DNA from: Tillus elongatus | Lineage: Eukaryota > Arthropoda > Insecta > Coleoptera > Cleridae | NCBI GenBank assembly: GCA_964006375.1 | Contig: OZ023263.1 | Location: 140,006,636 to 140,070,635 of the forward strand | Direction of reading: 5' to 3' | Length of the DNA: 64,000 nucleotides | In this document: in pieces, positions 1-15,599 of the stretch | Layout: every line of letters begins with the position of its first letter | How positions within the stretch are numbered: position 1 is the first letter of the stretch | Position numbers and translations under genes: made by a program | Notes under the pieces: generated by a model | What the model was told of the DNA's origin: nothing | The model's input: only the letters and a program-made list of their open reading frames with translations | Databases searched by the model: none

Positions 1-179
1 AATTCAGAGTCTTACTAAGAAGACAGGGTGTTTAACTTCTCCCATACATTGATTCCCCGTTGGAATTTGGTGAAGACCTCCAAGGTTGTGAAGTTATCAT
101 TACTTCTCTGCAACCTCTAGTTAACGATTTGGATAACGATTCTTCCGAATCTGATGACGAATTCGATCTCGTATTCTCC

Positions 180-1560
180 ACCTGACTTCTCGATTTCACC
201 GTATTTCGACACAGAAGCTAGAGCATCAAAGTTGCTTGAGGCCCTTGATGAAAAAAATCATCTCTCTGGAAGGTAACTTTTTGGATAAAGAGGACTTTTA
301 CAACCTTTCGCGTCTGTCTTTGCATTCCCCAGTTACTGATTCCAAAACCGTACCTGCCTCTACAGCTACCTCTTTGGTAGTTAACGCTGGCCTACCTACT
401 CCGGTTGTCTCATCCTCAAGAAGTCGCTATGTTTCTGTATGGAAATGGAACATTCCTTTTTCTGGTGATAGTTCAGGTGATAGCTTGACCACATTTTTGG
501 ATAGAATTAGAGAACTCTAGCTCTCCCGCGACGTGGATTCCAAGGCGATGTTTTCCATCTATTTTTTGGACCCGCCCTTCAATATTTCCGTAGTGTCGGA
601 CCAACTATCAATAGTTGGGATGGGCTAGTTGCCTTATTGAATGATACCTTTTTACCTTCATCGTATGATGAGGATCTCTTAGCTGAGATTAAGCGCCGCA
701 CCCAAGGTAAAAAGAAAGCGTAGCATTATATTTGGCATATATGCAGGGTTTGCTTTCTAAGCTTTCTTCTCCTTCCTCGAAGGTTAATCAAATATCTAGT
801 ATTCGCAAAAACTTGTTATCTTGCTATATTGCTATATTTCACAACTTGCCCTTCAAGATATTCCTTCCATTTCTCATTTCACTAAACTCTGTAAACGCCT
901 TCAATGGCTTCAAGCCACCCCCATCTAAGAACGCTCTACATCTTCTTGAACCTTTTCTTGCCTATGCTGAACAGCAAGAAATCAAATAGCCGTTGAAGTG
1001 TTCTCCAGTAGCTGGAATTGTCAAAAGACAGATTACCCTTATAACTCTTGTCCAATGACACGTTCTGTATTTTGTTTTGGGTGTGGTCGAAGAACACATA
1101 CAAATCTAAGTGACCAAGATGCTCACTACCTTCCATTTCCAATAACACTCCCTCATGGTCTCGCTCTCTCTTACCTTCACAGTCGAAGCCTGTCAGTCAA
1201 ATAGGCCCTCCCTTGTCATCATCCCTTGTACCTAAAAATACTAGTCCACCTACCCCTCCCGTACACCATACCTCTACTAGTACGACTGTTCAGAATCCTG
1301 TCCCAAAAAGTTCAAAAACTAGTTTCCCGGAAGGAAACTGGGCCATCATCATGTGGTATCTTGGTCTCGCACAAAAAGTTTTTTCCTACCTCTCAAACAA
1401 AAAACGATCTTACCCCTTCTCTCTTGATTACCTCCACTGTAGATATTCCTTGTTGTACTTCTGCTCCTGAGTGGGCTAAGTGGTTGCGGAGAATAAATGA
1501 GGAATTTGTCCTCCTGGAACTTCCTCTACTGTCGCTACCTCCCTTAACCCTGTCTTAACT
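180..1560 (+). pseudogene. gag: gag remnant of the Ty3/gypsy element
   Basis: Broken capsid/nucleocapsid coding sequence preceding the protease. At about 440-520 one frame reads WKWNIPFSGD followed by SLTTFLDRIREL, the usual 'W-I-FSGD...FL-RI-EL' start of arthropod Ty3 gag cores. Further on (about 1060-1130) a cysteine/histidine stretch, CFGCGRRTHTNLSD, looks like a CCHC zinc knuckle whose last cysteine is lost. The pieces lie in at least three frames. No intact start is visible, and no product is expected. Confidence 0.65.
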
Positions 1561-1587
1561 TATGTTGCTGGTGATTCCCATCCTCAC

Positions 1588-2292
1588 ATGGCTATTCGAA
1601 TCAGGGAATTTTCTTTTACCGTTTTAGTTGACACGGGTGCTAATGTTTCGATAGTTGGCCAAGATTTCCAACCTTACCTTGACCGCATTAACACTCCTGT
1701 TATAATTTATCACGATATTTCGATCATTAAATCTGCTGATGACACTCCCCTCTCTGCAAAAGGGCATGTCTGTCTTCCAGTGACCATTGGCAATAGAATC
1801 CGAACAGTCAAATTTCCAGTTGTTTCTGACCTACCCATCATCATGATTCTTGGAATTAATTTTTGTCACACTTTTAATCTTTCATTAGACTTTCAATCTG
1901 GTACCTATCAAGCCGTCACTATCACTTCTGTCCCTACATCTTTACCTGTTTCTGTCGAAAAAGCACAGAAAAATCCTTGTCCTACTATCACTGTACATAT
2001 TCCTTCTAAAGTTTCAGATTATAAATTAAGCCCTAACTCAATTCTTTTTGTGCCTACTACCTGTGATTCCTTACCGACTCCAAGAAGTAAAGCAGTCATT
2101 AACCGTGATTTGTTATCTTCCTCTCAACTGTCGCAACTAAATAGGGTTGATTCTAATTTTAAAGAACCTATTTATCACACTCTTGGTAAAACCAACCTTA
2201 TCTTTCATTATATTGATACCGGTGACACAACTCCTTTCAAAATTCGTCAGTTCCCGCTATCTCCGGCCATGATGAAACACATAAATAAATAA
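1588..2292 (+). pseudogene. pol: Retroviral-type aspartic protease and start of pol
   Basis: A 234-codon open stretch in the pol of the first element. The protease active site reads VLVDTGANVSIVG at about residues 12-24 (near base 1630), and a downstream ILGINF segment (about residues 88-93) corresponds to the second conserved protease block. The C-terminal part (KIRQFPLSPAMMKHINK) is the usual lead-in to the reverse transcriptase ('R-P-R-lsP-k-e-v'). A stop at 2290-2292 then separates it from the reverse transcriptase, where an intact element would read on. Protease would process the Gag and Pol polyproteins. Confidence 0.8.
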
Positions 2293-3370
2293 ATTGACGA
2301 ACTGCTCTCTCTGGGGGTCATAGAACCATCCAACTCGCCATAGTCGAACCCAGATGATAGTTATCGCACGTGTTTTGATGGCCGAAACTTGAACGAGGTC
2401 ACCCGCAAAGGCTCCTACCCCTTACCTCATATTGACAGTATTTTGAATAAACTTCGAGATTCCCTTTACCTTTCTTCTATTGATTTGAAAAAGGCATTTT
2501 GGCAAATAGCCTTGACGGAATCTTCTAAATGCAAGACTGCTTTTCAAATCCCAGGACGTTGGTTGTTTCAATTTACTTGTATGCCTTTTGTGTTAACTAA
2601 TAGTCCTTCCACGATGCAGCGCCTAATGGACTCCGTCCTTGGACCTTTGCTATCTAGTTGATATAATTGTTGCTACCGACACGTTCGAAAGACATCTAAC
2701 TTTATTATACGAAGTTCATAAACGTTTGAAACATGCCGGTTTGTCAATCAATTATGATAAATGTGAATTTTGTCGTTCCTCTTTATCTTTTCTTGGTTCT
2801 GTCGTTGATGAGAAAGGTCACAGAACGTATCCAGCAAAAATCCAATGCATCCTTGATAGTCATATCCCTACTAATTGTACCGAAGTTCGACGTGTCCTGG
2901 GTGATATGCAGCGGTACCGCAGGTTTACTCAGGATTGTTCTACCATCAGTGCTCCCATTACTGCCCTACTTCACGGTCGCAAAAAAGGTCAACCGATTAA
3001 ACGGACTCTGGAGGATGACCAGTTATTTAAAACACCTAAAAATCGTTTTGTTAATGCCCATATTCTAACGAGTCCCTACTATTCTAAACCTTTTTCTATA
3101 CATACTGATGCTTCATCGATTGGTACCGGAGCTACGTTGACTCAACAGGATTCCGAAAGATTTGACCACCGCTTATGCCTCTCGCACCTTGACCAAACAG
3201 GAGCAAAACTATAGTGTCACTGAGCGTAAATGTTTAGCCGTTTTGTTCGCCGTTGAGTATTTTCGCGGTAATGTAGAATGTACTGCTGATCTTATAATCC
3301 ATACAGATCACGCCTCTCTTCTTTGGCTCACAAAAATGAAAGAACCTACTGGACGACATGCTAGATAGTG
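2293..3370 (+). pseudogene. pol: Reverse transcriptase-RNase H remnant
   Basis: Reverse transcriptase is recognisable from CFDGRNLNEVTRKGSYPLPHID (about 2370-2430), the first catalytic block SSIDLKKAFWQI (about 2475-2510) and the primer-grip-like FTCMPFVLTNSPSTMQRLMD block. The catalytic motif should be YxDDI. Here it survives only as YLVDIIVATD after a frameshift/deletion near 2655, so one catalytic aspartate is gone. RNase H follows with IHTDASSIGTGATLTQQ (about 3100-3145) and, in another frame, YASRTLTKQEQNYSVTERKCLAVLFAVEYFR (about 3170-3260). At least two frameshifts make this non-functional. Confidence 0.85.
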
Positions 3371-3499
3371 CATGAGGCTTAGTTAATTTTCTCTTACCAG
3401 CAAACATCGAAAAGGTTCCCAGAATGTCATTGCCGATTTCCTTTCTCGTCATATCTCTTTGATATCTTCTACCGATCCGTCTCCTGATGCCTGAATAAA

Positions 3500-4650
3500 A
3501 TTCAAAAAGACCCCTCCAAATATCCTAATTTCTCTGTCCTTAATAATGTATTATACAAACATGTGCAACATCCTCATGACATCCAGTCTAACCTTTCCGA
3601 ATGGAAAATTATAATTCCAACCCCTAACCGTGATGCCTTACTACAGCACTATCACGATGAACCCACTTCGGGGGGACCTTTTGGATTTGCCGAGACACTT
3701 GCCCGGATCTCCGATTATTATTATCGGCCGATGATGCGCAAATCCATCTACCTTTATGTCCGAAAATGTCTTCTCTGTAGTGCGCATAAACCCACTACCC
3801 AGCGTCCTATTAGGCTTATGGGTAATTAAAAAAACATCTGTTTCCCTTTTCAGCTGTTGTCAGTCGACATCATGGGTCCGTTCCCTCGTTTAACAAGGGG
3901 CAACCACGAAAAGTATTATTCAGTTCATTGAACAGCAAGTGTTCCTTATTTATGGTATCCCTCAAATCCTTCTTTGCGATAACGGTTCTCAGTTTGTTTC
4001 AAAAGAATTTAAATCGTTCCTGTCGTCTTACAAAGTTCAAGCCACTTGGTATAATTTCAAATATCATCCACAGATAAATCATACGGAACGCTTTAACAAA
4101 GTGCTTGTCACTGCCATTACCTCGTACATTAAGGATTCCCACAAGACCTGGGATGAGAATATCCATCAAGTGTCCCAAGCTATCCGTACGGCCAAACATG
4201 ATGTTACCGGCTACTCTCCTTCCTTTCTAGTGTTTGGACGCAACATTCCTGTCACAAGTAATTTTTATGGTAAGGTCTCCGACAATACCGAGTCCATTCC
4301 TGAAGTGATTGACAGATCTCAGTGGCAAGAGAATATCCAGACAATTCCTTCTGTGTATGAAGAGTTAGGAGACGACTTCGAAAGGCATATGATTCTAGCA
4401 AGGCTAGGTACAACTTGCGCCATAGTTCCCATCTTTCAAAGTTGTCGAACTGGTATGGAAGACGAATTTTCTTCTGTCCGATGCGACCAAAGATTTTGAG
4501 GCTAAATTAGCTCCAACATTTGTTCTTTGTCATATCATTCAGATACACTCTCCTTTAGTCTATACCCTCGCTGACATTTTTGGAAAAAACTTGGGCCGGC
4601 GGCATTCCAAGGATCTTAAGCCTTATAATGGTCCTTCCCCTGTCCATTCT
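3500..4650 (+). pseudogene. pol: Integrase remnant with internal deletion
   Basis: The zinc-binding HHCC region is visible at about 3645-3785 (HYHDEPTSGG... through VRKCLLCSAHKP). The core keeps the first aspartate in VDIMGPFP (about 3865), the second in LLCDNGSQFVS (about 3975) and the glutamate in HTERFNK (about 4085). The distance between the first and second aspartates is far too short: the usual strands between them are missing because of a deletion near 3905-3930, where the frame also shifts. The C-terminal tail near 4520-4640 still reads like a Ty3 integrase end (LADIFGKNLGRRHSKDLKPY). It would have inserted the cDNA into host DNA, but cannot work now. Confidence 0.85.
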
Positions 4651-4655
4651 TAAAT

Positions 4656-5224
4656 CTTTATATGTTTTCTTCTACCCCTTTATCTTATTTTCATCCCCCT
4701 TTCAATATCGTATTTATCCCTACCCTATGTTTACCTCAGATATCCTCAGCTTGTGGTAGCTTCTTTGAAATTTCTATCTGATATATCGTCACCTCGATAT
4801 CTTTATAGTCATCCTTGCCTTCACATTTAGCGTGACTGTCGTTGCATTTACCTTTGTCAGTTATTGGTGTACCGATTGCTGTTACCTTGCCTTATCGTAC
4901 CTTTACCTATTTACCTACCTACTTTTACCGTTATAGTAACACATTTTTACCCTGACACGAACTTCCGTTCAGTCACTGAGGGTCAATAAATCTGAAACCT
5001 GACCGGATTGGCTGGTTATTCCTCACTGGTCTGGTTATTCGCAGTTATTTAGAAATTCCTGTCCTCTTTTCGTATTATAGCAAAATCTGATTTGGTTATT
5101 AATTTTTATTTCCCACCACAAAGGGATGTGTATATATGTGTGGGTATATATGTAATCTTTTAGTTTCACCTGTTTAGACATGTTACCGTCGCTTAATTCC
5201 TGTTTAGTTTTTATAAAAGTCGAA
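4656..5224. other. No gene seen; possible LTR or 3' UTR of the first element
   Basis: Pyrimidine-rich, AT-rich DNA after the integrase end. It may contain the 3' LTR of the first element, but the matching 5' copy is outside the window, so this cannot be confirmed. No coding signal. Confidence 0.4.
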
Positions 5225-5280
5225 GACGCAGCAAGTGCGTTATGGTAGTGAATTTTCATAAAAATGATCTGGCACAAAAT
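5225..5280 (+). repeat. Fragment of a dispersed repeat end (GACGCAGCAAGTGCGTTATG)
   Basis: The block GACGCAGCAAGTGCGTTATG followed by GTAGTGAATTTTCATAAAAA recurs at least eight times in the window in both orientations (for example near 12626, 12937 in reverse, 27012 in reverse, 29314 in reverse, 29493 in reverse, 33085 and 43495). Here it opens the left part of a (TA)n-bearing composite repeat that runs on to about 5956. Confidence 0.75.
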
Positions 5281-5404
5281 ATTTTATTATAACTTTTTTT
5301 TCTTGTAATATAGAAATCTAAATTTTGGTGTATAGTTTACTTTTTATATCGTAAACCTACCTACCAAATTTGGTTATCATAGAGTTTTTATTTTTTAAGA
5401 TAAA

Positions 5405-6325
<921 letters not shown>

Positions 6326-6403
<78 letters not shown>
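6326..6403. repeat. (TA)n microsatellite at the centre of a large palindrome
   Basis: About 37 TA units plus TTT between the two inverted LTR copies. It forms the loop of an inverted repeat whose arms are about 370 bp each. Confidence 0.97.
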
Positions 6404-6406
<3 letters not shown>

Positions 6407-7947
6407 TATGGTATTCTACTTTACTTTATGGGTAGTATATACCTGCGAAAATTTATTATAGAGCTGAGAACATATGTCTTAATCATCAGGTTGGGTTCCT
6501 TATAATTACAGCTAGCTTCTACTAATTAAAATTCACTAATATGTGTTATTTAAATTCATTTATTGATTTTCACTTGATCAAAATTACTATCGCTTTGCAC
6601 AGATGGCTATATAACAATTTTGCTGATTAAATATCAACCAAAAACAATACTTCCGTTAATTACAATCTGTTATACATTCCATTTAATTCATTACACAAAT
6701 TTTACGGTGTCTATTTGACACACATTAAATACAAACAGAAACGTTTAAAGCATTCATTACATAAACATAAATTGAAAAATCCTATTAAAACATTTAACTG
6801 TGCCGATATGACACTTGTTAAATACAAAGAGATATTTTAAAACATTCTTTACATAAATATAACTTGAAAAACCCTATTAAAACATTCTGGTAACATTATA
6901 ACTAATTACACAATTAATTAAACATGGATACTACATAATCAATATACATCGATAATTCTACAGAGATCACGGTCTCTTTCCGTTTATTTCAAACAAAATT
7001 TTTGTTTTTGAAATTTATTAGCACAAAAATACTTGATTGTTGTTGTAAAAATGGTGAAATTCAACCCGCACTGGTCAATTTAAGAAAAGGTAACACTTAC
7101 TGACATATTTTCCATTGGATTATTTATTGTTCTTCCATTAATGCGGACCTTGATTAATTATTATTATCTTTCGAATTTGTCCATGCCATAGGTTACTGTC
7201 CATTTATTGATTATTAACGGATTTACTTCGTTAACATATTGATATATTTATTCCATAGTCGTAGCACTTTGGAGGTGTTTTATACTCTCCCTTCGATGCA
7301 CTCTGGAATCTCTTATGTCAACTTACATAATTATGACGATGATCACCTGGTCTGGTAAAGTGATACTGATGATTTCACTGGATGGAAAAGACAAGACAAG
7401 CCCCGGACCATCTCGGACCGTTGCTTTTATAATTTTCTTACAGGTGAAAAAACGCTATTGTTCGTCACACCACCTGTGTTTAAATTTTCCGTCAAACCTT
7501 TAACGTCTTTTTACGTTTTTTTTCTGACACGCACCTTAACTTAATACTACACAAACTTCTGTTTTTTACAAATAACCTCCGCTCTTTTAATATGGTGAGT
7601 CTTTAGCTAGCTTGGTCATATCTATTTTTTCTTATACAATAAAATCAACAGAACTACAATTATATTATCTACAATCTCATTCTCCCTACAAAACTGAAGC
7701 ATTGTTCTTGGTTTCTTTGTGGATATTTCTAGAATATATAATTTTTTTTATTACTCGAATGTAACTTAACATCAAGGGTTGCTACATGGGTCACTGACAT
7801 TCATGTCGGGCGTTGACATCTCCTGCCAAAACTCTTTCATTGCTACATTAGGGTGTATACACTTATTATATATATACTAGTATGCATAAATTTCCCGTTT
7901 TCCTATTAAAATTTCGTAATATTTCCTATCATTTGCTATCTATAGCA
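6404..7947 (-). repeat. 3' LTR of the LARD-like element
   Basis: 1,544 bp, TG...CA on the minus strand. It matches 10886-12430 almost base for base. Differences seen: CGAAAATTT versus CAAAAATTT near 6449, one T fewer near 7567, GTTC versus CTTC near 7704, and CAAGG versus CGAGG near 7775. A 62-codon open frame inside (7315-7503) is duplicated in the other LTR and is unlikely to be a gene. Confidence 0.93.
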
Positions 7948-7960
7948 ATTCCCCCTTTCT
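7948..7960 (-). promoter_or_regulatory. Polypurine tract of the LARD-like element
   Basis: On the minus strand AGAAAGGGGGAAT directly precedes the 3' LTR start TGCTATAG, the position of the plus-strand primer for cDNA synthesis. Confidence 0.8.
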
Positions 7961-7999
7961 AAAAGTGAGTCTGGATACTGTTTGCTAGTCAGATCATCT

Positions 8000-8240
8000 T
8001 TATTCATTGACTAAAATATTTTGTTCAAAATCGCCTTTTTTGACATTCCAAAATTTTATTTTATTCTAAATCGACTTTTATGACATTTCACTCATTACAA
8101 CCCTTTATTTTATTTAAAATTGCCTTTCATGACATTCTAATATTAAAACTCTTAAATTTAATTCATAATCGACTTGTATGACACCTTAATAATCAAAACA
8201 TTTTATTTTATTCAACACCGCTTTTTATGGCTCACCAATT
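8000..8240. repeat. Degenerate tandem repeat inside the LARD-like element
   Basis: About four loose units of 55-60 bp, each with a variant of 'AATCGACTTTTATGACATTT' followed by 'TTTATTTTATT'. Units have diverged in sequence and spacing. Confidence 0.65.
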
Positions 8241-8699
8241 GGTTTTATATATTTCTTTCTTTTGGCAAATCAATTGCTTGTTCTATATGATCTAAATTTA
8301 TGCCATCCCCTGGTTATTTCGACTTATTTAACGTTCCCTCAGAATTCATTTCAATAAATGACAGTTATTGGTATTTTTATTTGTCATATTTTTATGGGGT
8401 TTTTTTCCTTTCAATCTTATTTCATTATGCTAAATTATTATATCTTTATACTACCATGGAATAGGACTATGTAATACTTCTTTTATTCATCAACTTCTAA
8501 TAATTTATCTTTTCTACATAACATATACGGTCTCCCTACTTCTGACTTTTCACATACCCCCTATACATATTTCACTATTACTTGCATCATATTATATTTT
8601 CATTATTCATTCTATATACTTTCAATATTCTTTTCAATATTTTATTCACATATATACTTCAATAATTCGTGAGCGACCTCTTTGGGATCGCCCATATAC

Positions 8700-8812
8700 T
8701 ATACTTCATTTTCAATGACCGATATCTTTGTATCGTTAATCATTCTACTTCACATATATACTTTTTAAATGACCGATATCTTTGTATCGTTAATCATTTT
8801 ACTTCACCTTTT
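8700..8812. repeat. Two tandem units of about 58 bp
   Basis: The unit containing 'GACCGATATCTTTGTATCGT' and 'TAATCATT.TACTTCAC' occurs twice in a row with few changes. Confidence 0.85.
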
Positions 8813-9164
8813 TCATATTTCAATCTTATCGCTACACCATCTATACAAATTCTTTCCTATCAATCCGACCCTTATATATTCTATCTTTTTGCTAATTATA
8901 ATTATTTCTCGGTACTTTAACCGGTTTCTGTCTTTTAGACCTTTTACATATTTTTCTCGTCTACTGATTCCATGTTTCCTATTACTCAATAATAATACTA
9001 ATAATTTTCTATTTTATTTTAACTTATTTCCCCCTTTCTACCGTTGAATTATGATTATATTAATTGACTTATCCAATAACTGCATCTAATTCGAGCATTG
9101 CTCCTCATTTATTATCATTTAAATTTTCTTATGAAATTTCGCTTTTCTGATTCGTATTTCTTTG

Positions 9165-9330
9165 GGTCATTATTTAAATGCCTACTTGTTTTATTTTCTA
9201 TACTCAGGGTATAAATTCTTCGGGTTATTTAAATGCCTACTTGTTATATTTTCTGTACTCAGGGTATAAATTCTTCGGGTTATTTAAATGCCTACTTGTT
9301 ATATTTTCTGTACTCAGGGTATAAATTTTG
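9165..9330. repeat. Three tandem units of about 55 bp
   Basis: Three near-identical copies of a unit with 'TTATTTAAATGCCTACTTGT' and 'CTCAGGGTATAAATT'. They lie in the non-coding half of the element interior. Confidence 0.9.
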
Positions 9331-9523
9331 CGTAATTATTTATATTTTAAATTGACCAACTTTTCGTCATATAGTTCTAACTAATCAATTTTATTTATTT
9401 TAGGAGAAATTTCTTTGTCTGGTAATTTTATTATTTATTTTGTACATTAAAATTCGTCTATTCGGCATGCGATTATCCTTTTCATTGCTTAGGTCATATC
9501 GGATTCGATCAAATTCATGCAGA

Positions 9524-10367
9524 TTAATTTTTATTTATCTTAAATTTTTGCTTTTTACTTTCGAAATTAAAATTGCTATAGTTGCAATGACGTGTCTTAT
9601 TATTTACATTGCTTAGTTTATTTCCATGCCAAATATGTCTGTTCTGGTCCTTAACCTTCGGCTTATAAGTTTTAAATTTATTATACTTTCCAGAGTCTTT
9701 GTTTTTATACAATTTTTGACTATGATTGTATTTGTATTTATTGTGAAAATTATTGTTTTTAACGAAAAGGTTTCTAAATTTATAATTGCGGCTATTGCTA
9801 TTATTCTCTACATAATTTTTATTACATTGAAGCATAGTTTCTTGTTTCTGATCACTTTCAATTTTGATATAGTAAAAATAATGTGTTGCCGTTATTAATT
9901 TTTCTTCGGCAGTATATATGAATTTTTCCGGGCTCATTTCTAGTATATTTTCGTCCGGTAGTAATTCCTCTTCTATGTATTTTTTCTGGGCTTGTTTCTG
10001 GTATATTCTCTTCGATTTTAATTAGTTGTTCATCAGTTTCCTGCTCGACTCGGGCTTCATTTCCGTCAATTGGCTCCACACGCGTTTCGACCTTTTTAAT
10101 GTCGTACCTCATCATTTCCGTTTCTTCCTGTATTTCGTCACGGCACGACTGTATTACCGTGTCCAGTTCCGTCTTGATTATTTCATGGCTTTCTTGGCAT
10201 TTTTCTTGCGTTACTGTTACCTCAGTATCCAGTTGATACATTTTATTCATTTTTGTTAAAATCTCCGTTGTGTTTTCTTCCATTTTCTTGAACAAAATGG
10301 CGAATAACTTCTCCATTTTTGATTCTTGCTCCTGTCCTTTTACTGTTTGCTCCCCGGACATGTTCAA
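9524..10367 (-). pseudogene. gag: gag-like coiled-coil protein, two overlapping frames
   Basis: The first frame (10367-9858, about 169 residues) starts MNMSGEQTVKGQEQESKMEK and continues with a long, charged, Glu/Lys-rich region (about residues 18-110) with heptad-like spacing, i.e. a predicted coiled coil. Around 9937 the better continuation moves to another frame (to 9524), which is basic and rich in Asn, Tyr and Lys like a nucleocapsid tail without zinc knuckles. The ATG for MNMSGEQ follows the primer site by about 0.5 kb, as expected for gag. The frame change may be a mutation or programmed. It resembles the broken gene at 54073-55112. Function as Gag is inferred from position, composition and that resemblance. 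Confidence 0.6.
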
Positions 10368-10862
10368 GCTTGATTTATTTAATTTCCTTGTGAATTTAAA
10401 ATTTAATTGTCCCCCTTTCTAAGCTTTGACCCTTTCAAATACACCACCTATATTTATTTTCCATAAAACAATTGGTTATATGTGCAACTTACTGTTTCAT
10501 ATTAAAATATCATACGGTATTAGAATTTTTGCTAATTTTCAATAAATTGGTTGAATTGATTTATTTTAACTATACTGTATTTAAATGAGTCGTGCTAATT
10601 TATTTTAAATTGGTTTACTTCTAAATCCCTTGTATTAAAATACTATTACGTTTTTATGAAAATTTGCTTTATTCTAACGTAATTAAAATTTTATTAAAAT
10701 TTAACAGAAACCCTGTATTTGTGCCAATCATGTGCTATATTGCGAACAAATGTTTATTTTATTAAACTTTTCTATGAAAATAACTTTATTTTTACACACA
10801 AAAAAAATTTTTTTAATCATTTTTTTTAAATCCTGTTCTTTTTAGGTCAAATTTTTCTAAAA

Positions 10863-10882
10863 GTCCCACGACTTGGGTGCCA
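10863..10882 (-). promoter_or_regulatory. Primer-binding site of the LARD-like element
   Basis: Three bases after the 5' LTR end, the minus strand reads TGGCACCCAAGTCGTGGGAC. This resembles the lysine-tRNA type primer sites (TGGCGCCCAACGTGGGG) with several changes. Position and TGG start support the call; the tRNA identity is uncertain. Confidence 0.7.
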
Positions 10883-10885
10883 TTT

Positions 10886-12617
<1,732 letters not shown>

Positions 12618-12625
12618 TAAAAATT

Positions 12626-12937
12626 CTGGAGGCAGCAAGTGCGTTATGGTAGTGAATTTTCATAAAAATCTTTTTAATAACGAATATGTGTGTCTTTTTA
12701 AGAAAGCAGGCATCAAATTTGGTTACCAATATAACCTATATAGTAAAAACAATGTGCCATGTTCCATTAAAATTACTTTATTGTGTGAAAATGTACAAAA
12801 ATTTCCAAAAGTTAACTTAAAATGTTCCCGAAAAAACACGTTTCTTGGTCAACCTTATAGGTTAATAGCAAATTGAGCTGTTCAAATATGAAACATTTGA
12901 TCAAAATTCGCTACCATAACGCACTTGCTGCGTCCAG
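12626..12937 (+). mobile_element. MITE-like element with about 45 bp inverted ends
   Basis: The left end CTGGAGGCAGCAAGTGCGTT and the right end (reverse complement CTGGACGCAGCAAGTGCGTT) form inverted repeats that extend through TATGGTAGYGAATTTT. Total length is about 312 bp. AATT flanks both sides and may be a target duplication. There is no transposase; the small frame inside is not a gene. Reverse-strand relatives occur at 26915-27012, 29090-29314 and 29340-29493. Confidence 0.75.
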
Positions 12938-12949
12938 AATTTCTTTTCG

Positions 12950-14060
<1,111 letters not shown>

Positions 14061-15599
14061 TTTTTTCTTCTTTTTACCGGAAGAGAGTGGTGTGCAACGT
14101 GTCATTTTTATAAATCCCCGTTTCAATTGATTACGCCATATTTGGTTTCATATTTTGGGTGAAGATCGTCATTTTAATTAAAATACTCGATTGCCGTATA
14201 TGTGGGCCCCTATCAGTTGCAATTATTGATGTGAAATAACTGGTATAAATATACTGTTTATAGGGTTTGCTGTTGTAGCTTTAGTCCACAGAGGCCGCTC
14301 TACTTCTGTGCGGTCTTTCTCCAGCAAACGTCCTGCCTACAACATAGTTACCTACTTTCGTCCCAGGTTTCGAATGTATAGGGGCCTTCAAGTAGTTCTC
14401 CTTTTTAGCGTTGGCGTTGATATCAGTCCTCAATTCCCCAATCGACGCTGCTGCCAATGGTATCGATCTATCTCTATTTCTCTGATATCTACTTTAGGCC
14501 GATATTCCGATATTTATCGGAACGAGGTTGAAGTTGGTCCTGCTGGGTTGGTATCGTGTAGAACCTGCAGCGATTGAGGTGAATAAAGTCGCGTGGTAAA
14601 TCGATTGAAAGTTATAACGTTCTCTGCATAGTGAATTGCCTTTTTCGTTATCTTACTTGAAGTTGTTATCAATCAAGGTCTAATTGCGTATTAGGTGAGT
14701 TTTATTTTCATACTGTATTCTTCGTAGTTCTAAGGGAATCAAAGTATTTAAACCATTTGTTTATATATGTTATAAAACGTTTCGTTTCTTTCTTAGCAGG
14801 CCTTTCCCGGCATACCTCAACTTGCTGGATTTATTTAATAAACTAAGCATTGGCTATTGGGCTCAATACTATCTTCAACGTATGTCATATTCGATACTCC
14901 GGAGTGAAGACTTATTTGGGTTGCTTGTTCCGATTTTTAATTATAAAGACACGTCGCAGAAAAGGTATCATGGTTCCAGAAGCCTTTTTTTGTTTGGTGT
15001 TAAGAATCAATGTAGTTGTCAAAGTTTGACCCATTGTATAAAACTGTCAGTCTAAGGTAACACTTTTCTGATATTTTTATTGTACATACCAGAAGAAGAG
15101 TGAGTGATCTGCGAAGATTTATCTACAATTTCGTGGTTTAATGACTTGTCAAATAAGTGAACTTATTTAAGATTCTATTTTTTTGTTCTTGTTGAAATTA
15201 AACATAATGCTTTGATGTTCAATTTCTTGAGATAATAATAACCTCATTTTTGTATTTGTAGTTTAACAACATACGTTTGCAAACAGCCTGTTGCATAATT
15301 AGTATTGTTAATCGTATACTTTATAAAGCTTATTTTGTAAAAAGATTTTCAATTTGACCACAAATAAATTCGAATAAGGGTTCTCACATTTGTATTAGTC
15401 ATAGTTTAAAATAAATAAATTATCAACTTAAACTTTTCGTAGGTTTTTCTATAGTTTTTCCTAATTAAATTAAATTAAATTATAGAGGTATCTCTGACAA
15501 AATTTTTCATTCCTTTCTTGTAGATATCTATTCTAATTTTATATCGATAATAAAAATTAGTTCCCTTACTTGACAAAAAAAATAATTAAAATTAGCGTA
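14061..15599. other. No gene recognised; possible small spliced transcript
   Basis: Mostly AT-rich DNA. A less AT-rich island at about 14280-14800 holds open frames of 89 (14308-14577) and 77 codons (14822-15055) that I cannot match to any family. Between them lie a donor-like 'TTAGGTGAGTTTT' (14692) and an acceptor-like 'TTTCTTTCTTAGCAGG' (about 14785-14800). This could be an exon-intron-exon of an unknown transcript or chance. Confidence 0.3.

Larger units (their letters stand above)
1..4655 (+). mobile_element. Degraded Ty3/gypsy LTR retrotransposon, left end cut off by window
   Basis: On one strand and in order lie remnants of gag, aspartic protease, reverse transcriptase, RNase H and integrase, the order typical of Ty3/gypsy (Metaviridae) elements. 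The reading frame changes several times and stop codons fall within or between domains, so the copy is dead. The 5' LTR lies outside the window. I see no repeated terminal sequence for a 3' LTR, so the right limit is simply where integrase similarity ends. No env follows. The protein wording is very different from the two errantiviruses further right, so this is another lineage. A Mag- or CsRn1-like clade is possible but cannot be settled by eye. Confidence 0.85.

Noticed and set aside
7315..7503. 62-codon frame repeated identically at 11797-11985
   Set aside because: It lies within the two LTRs, so identity reflects the recent LTR duplication rather than selection.
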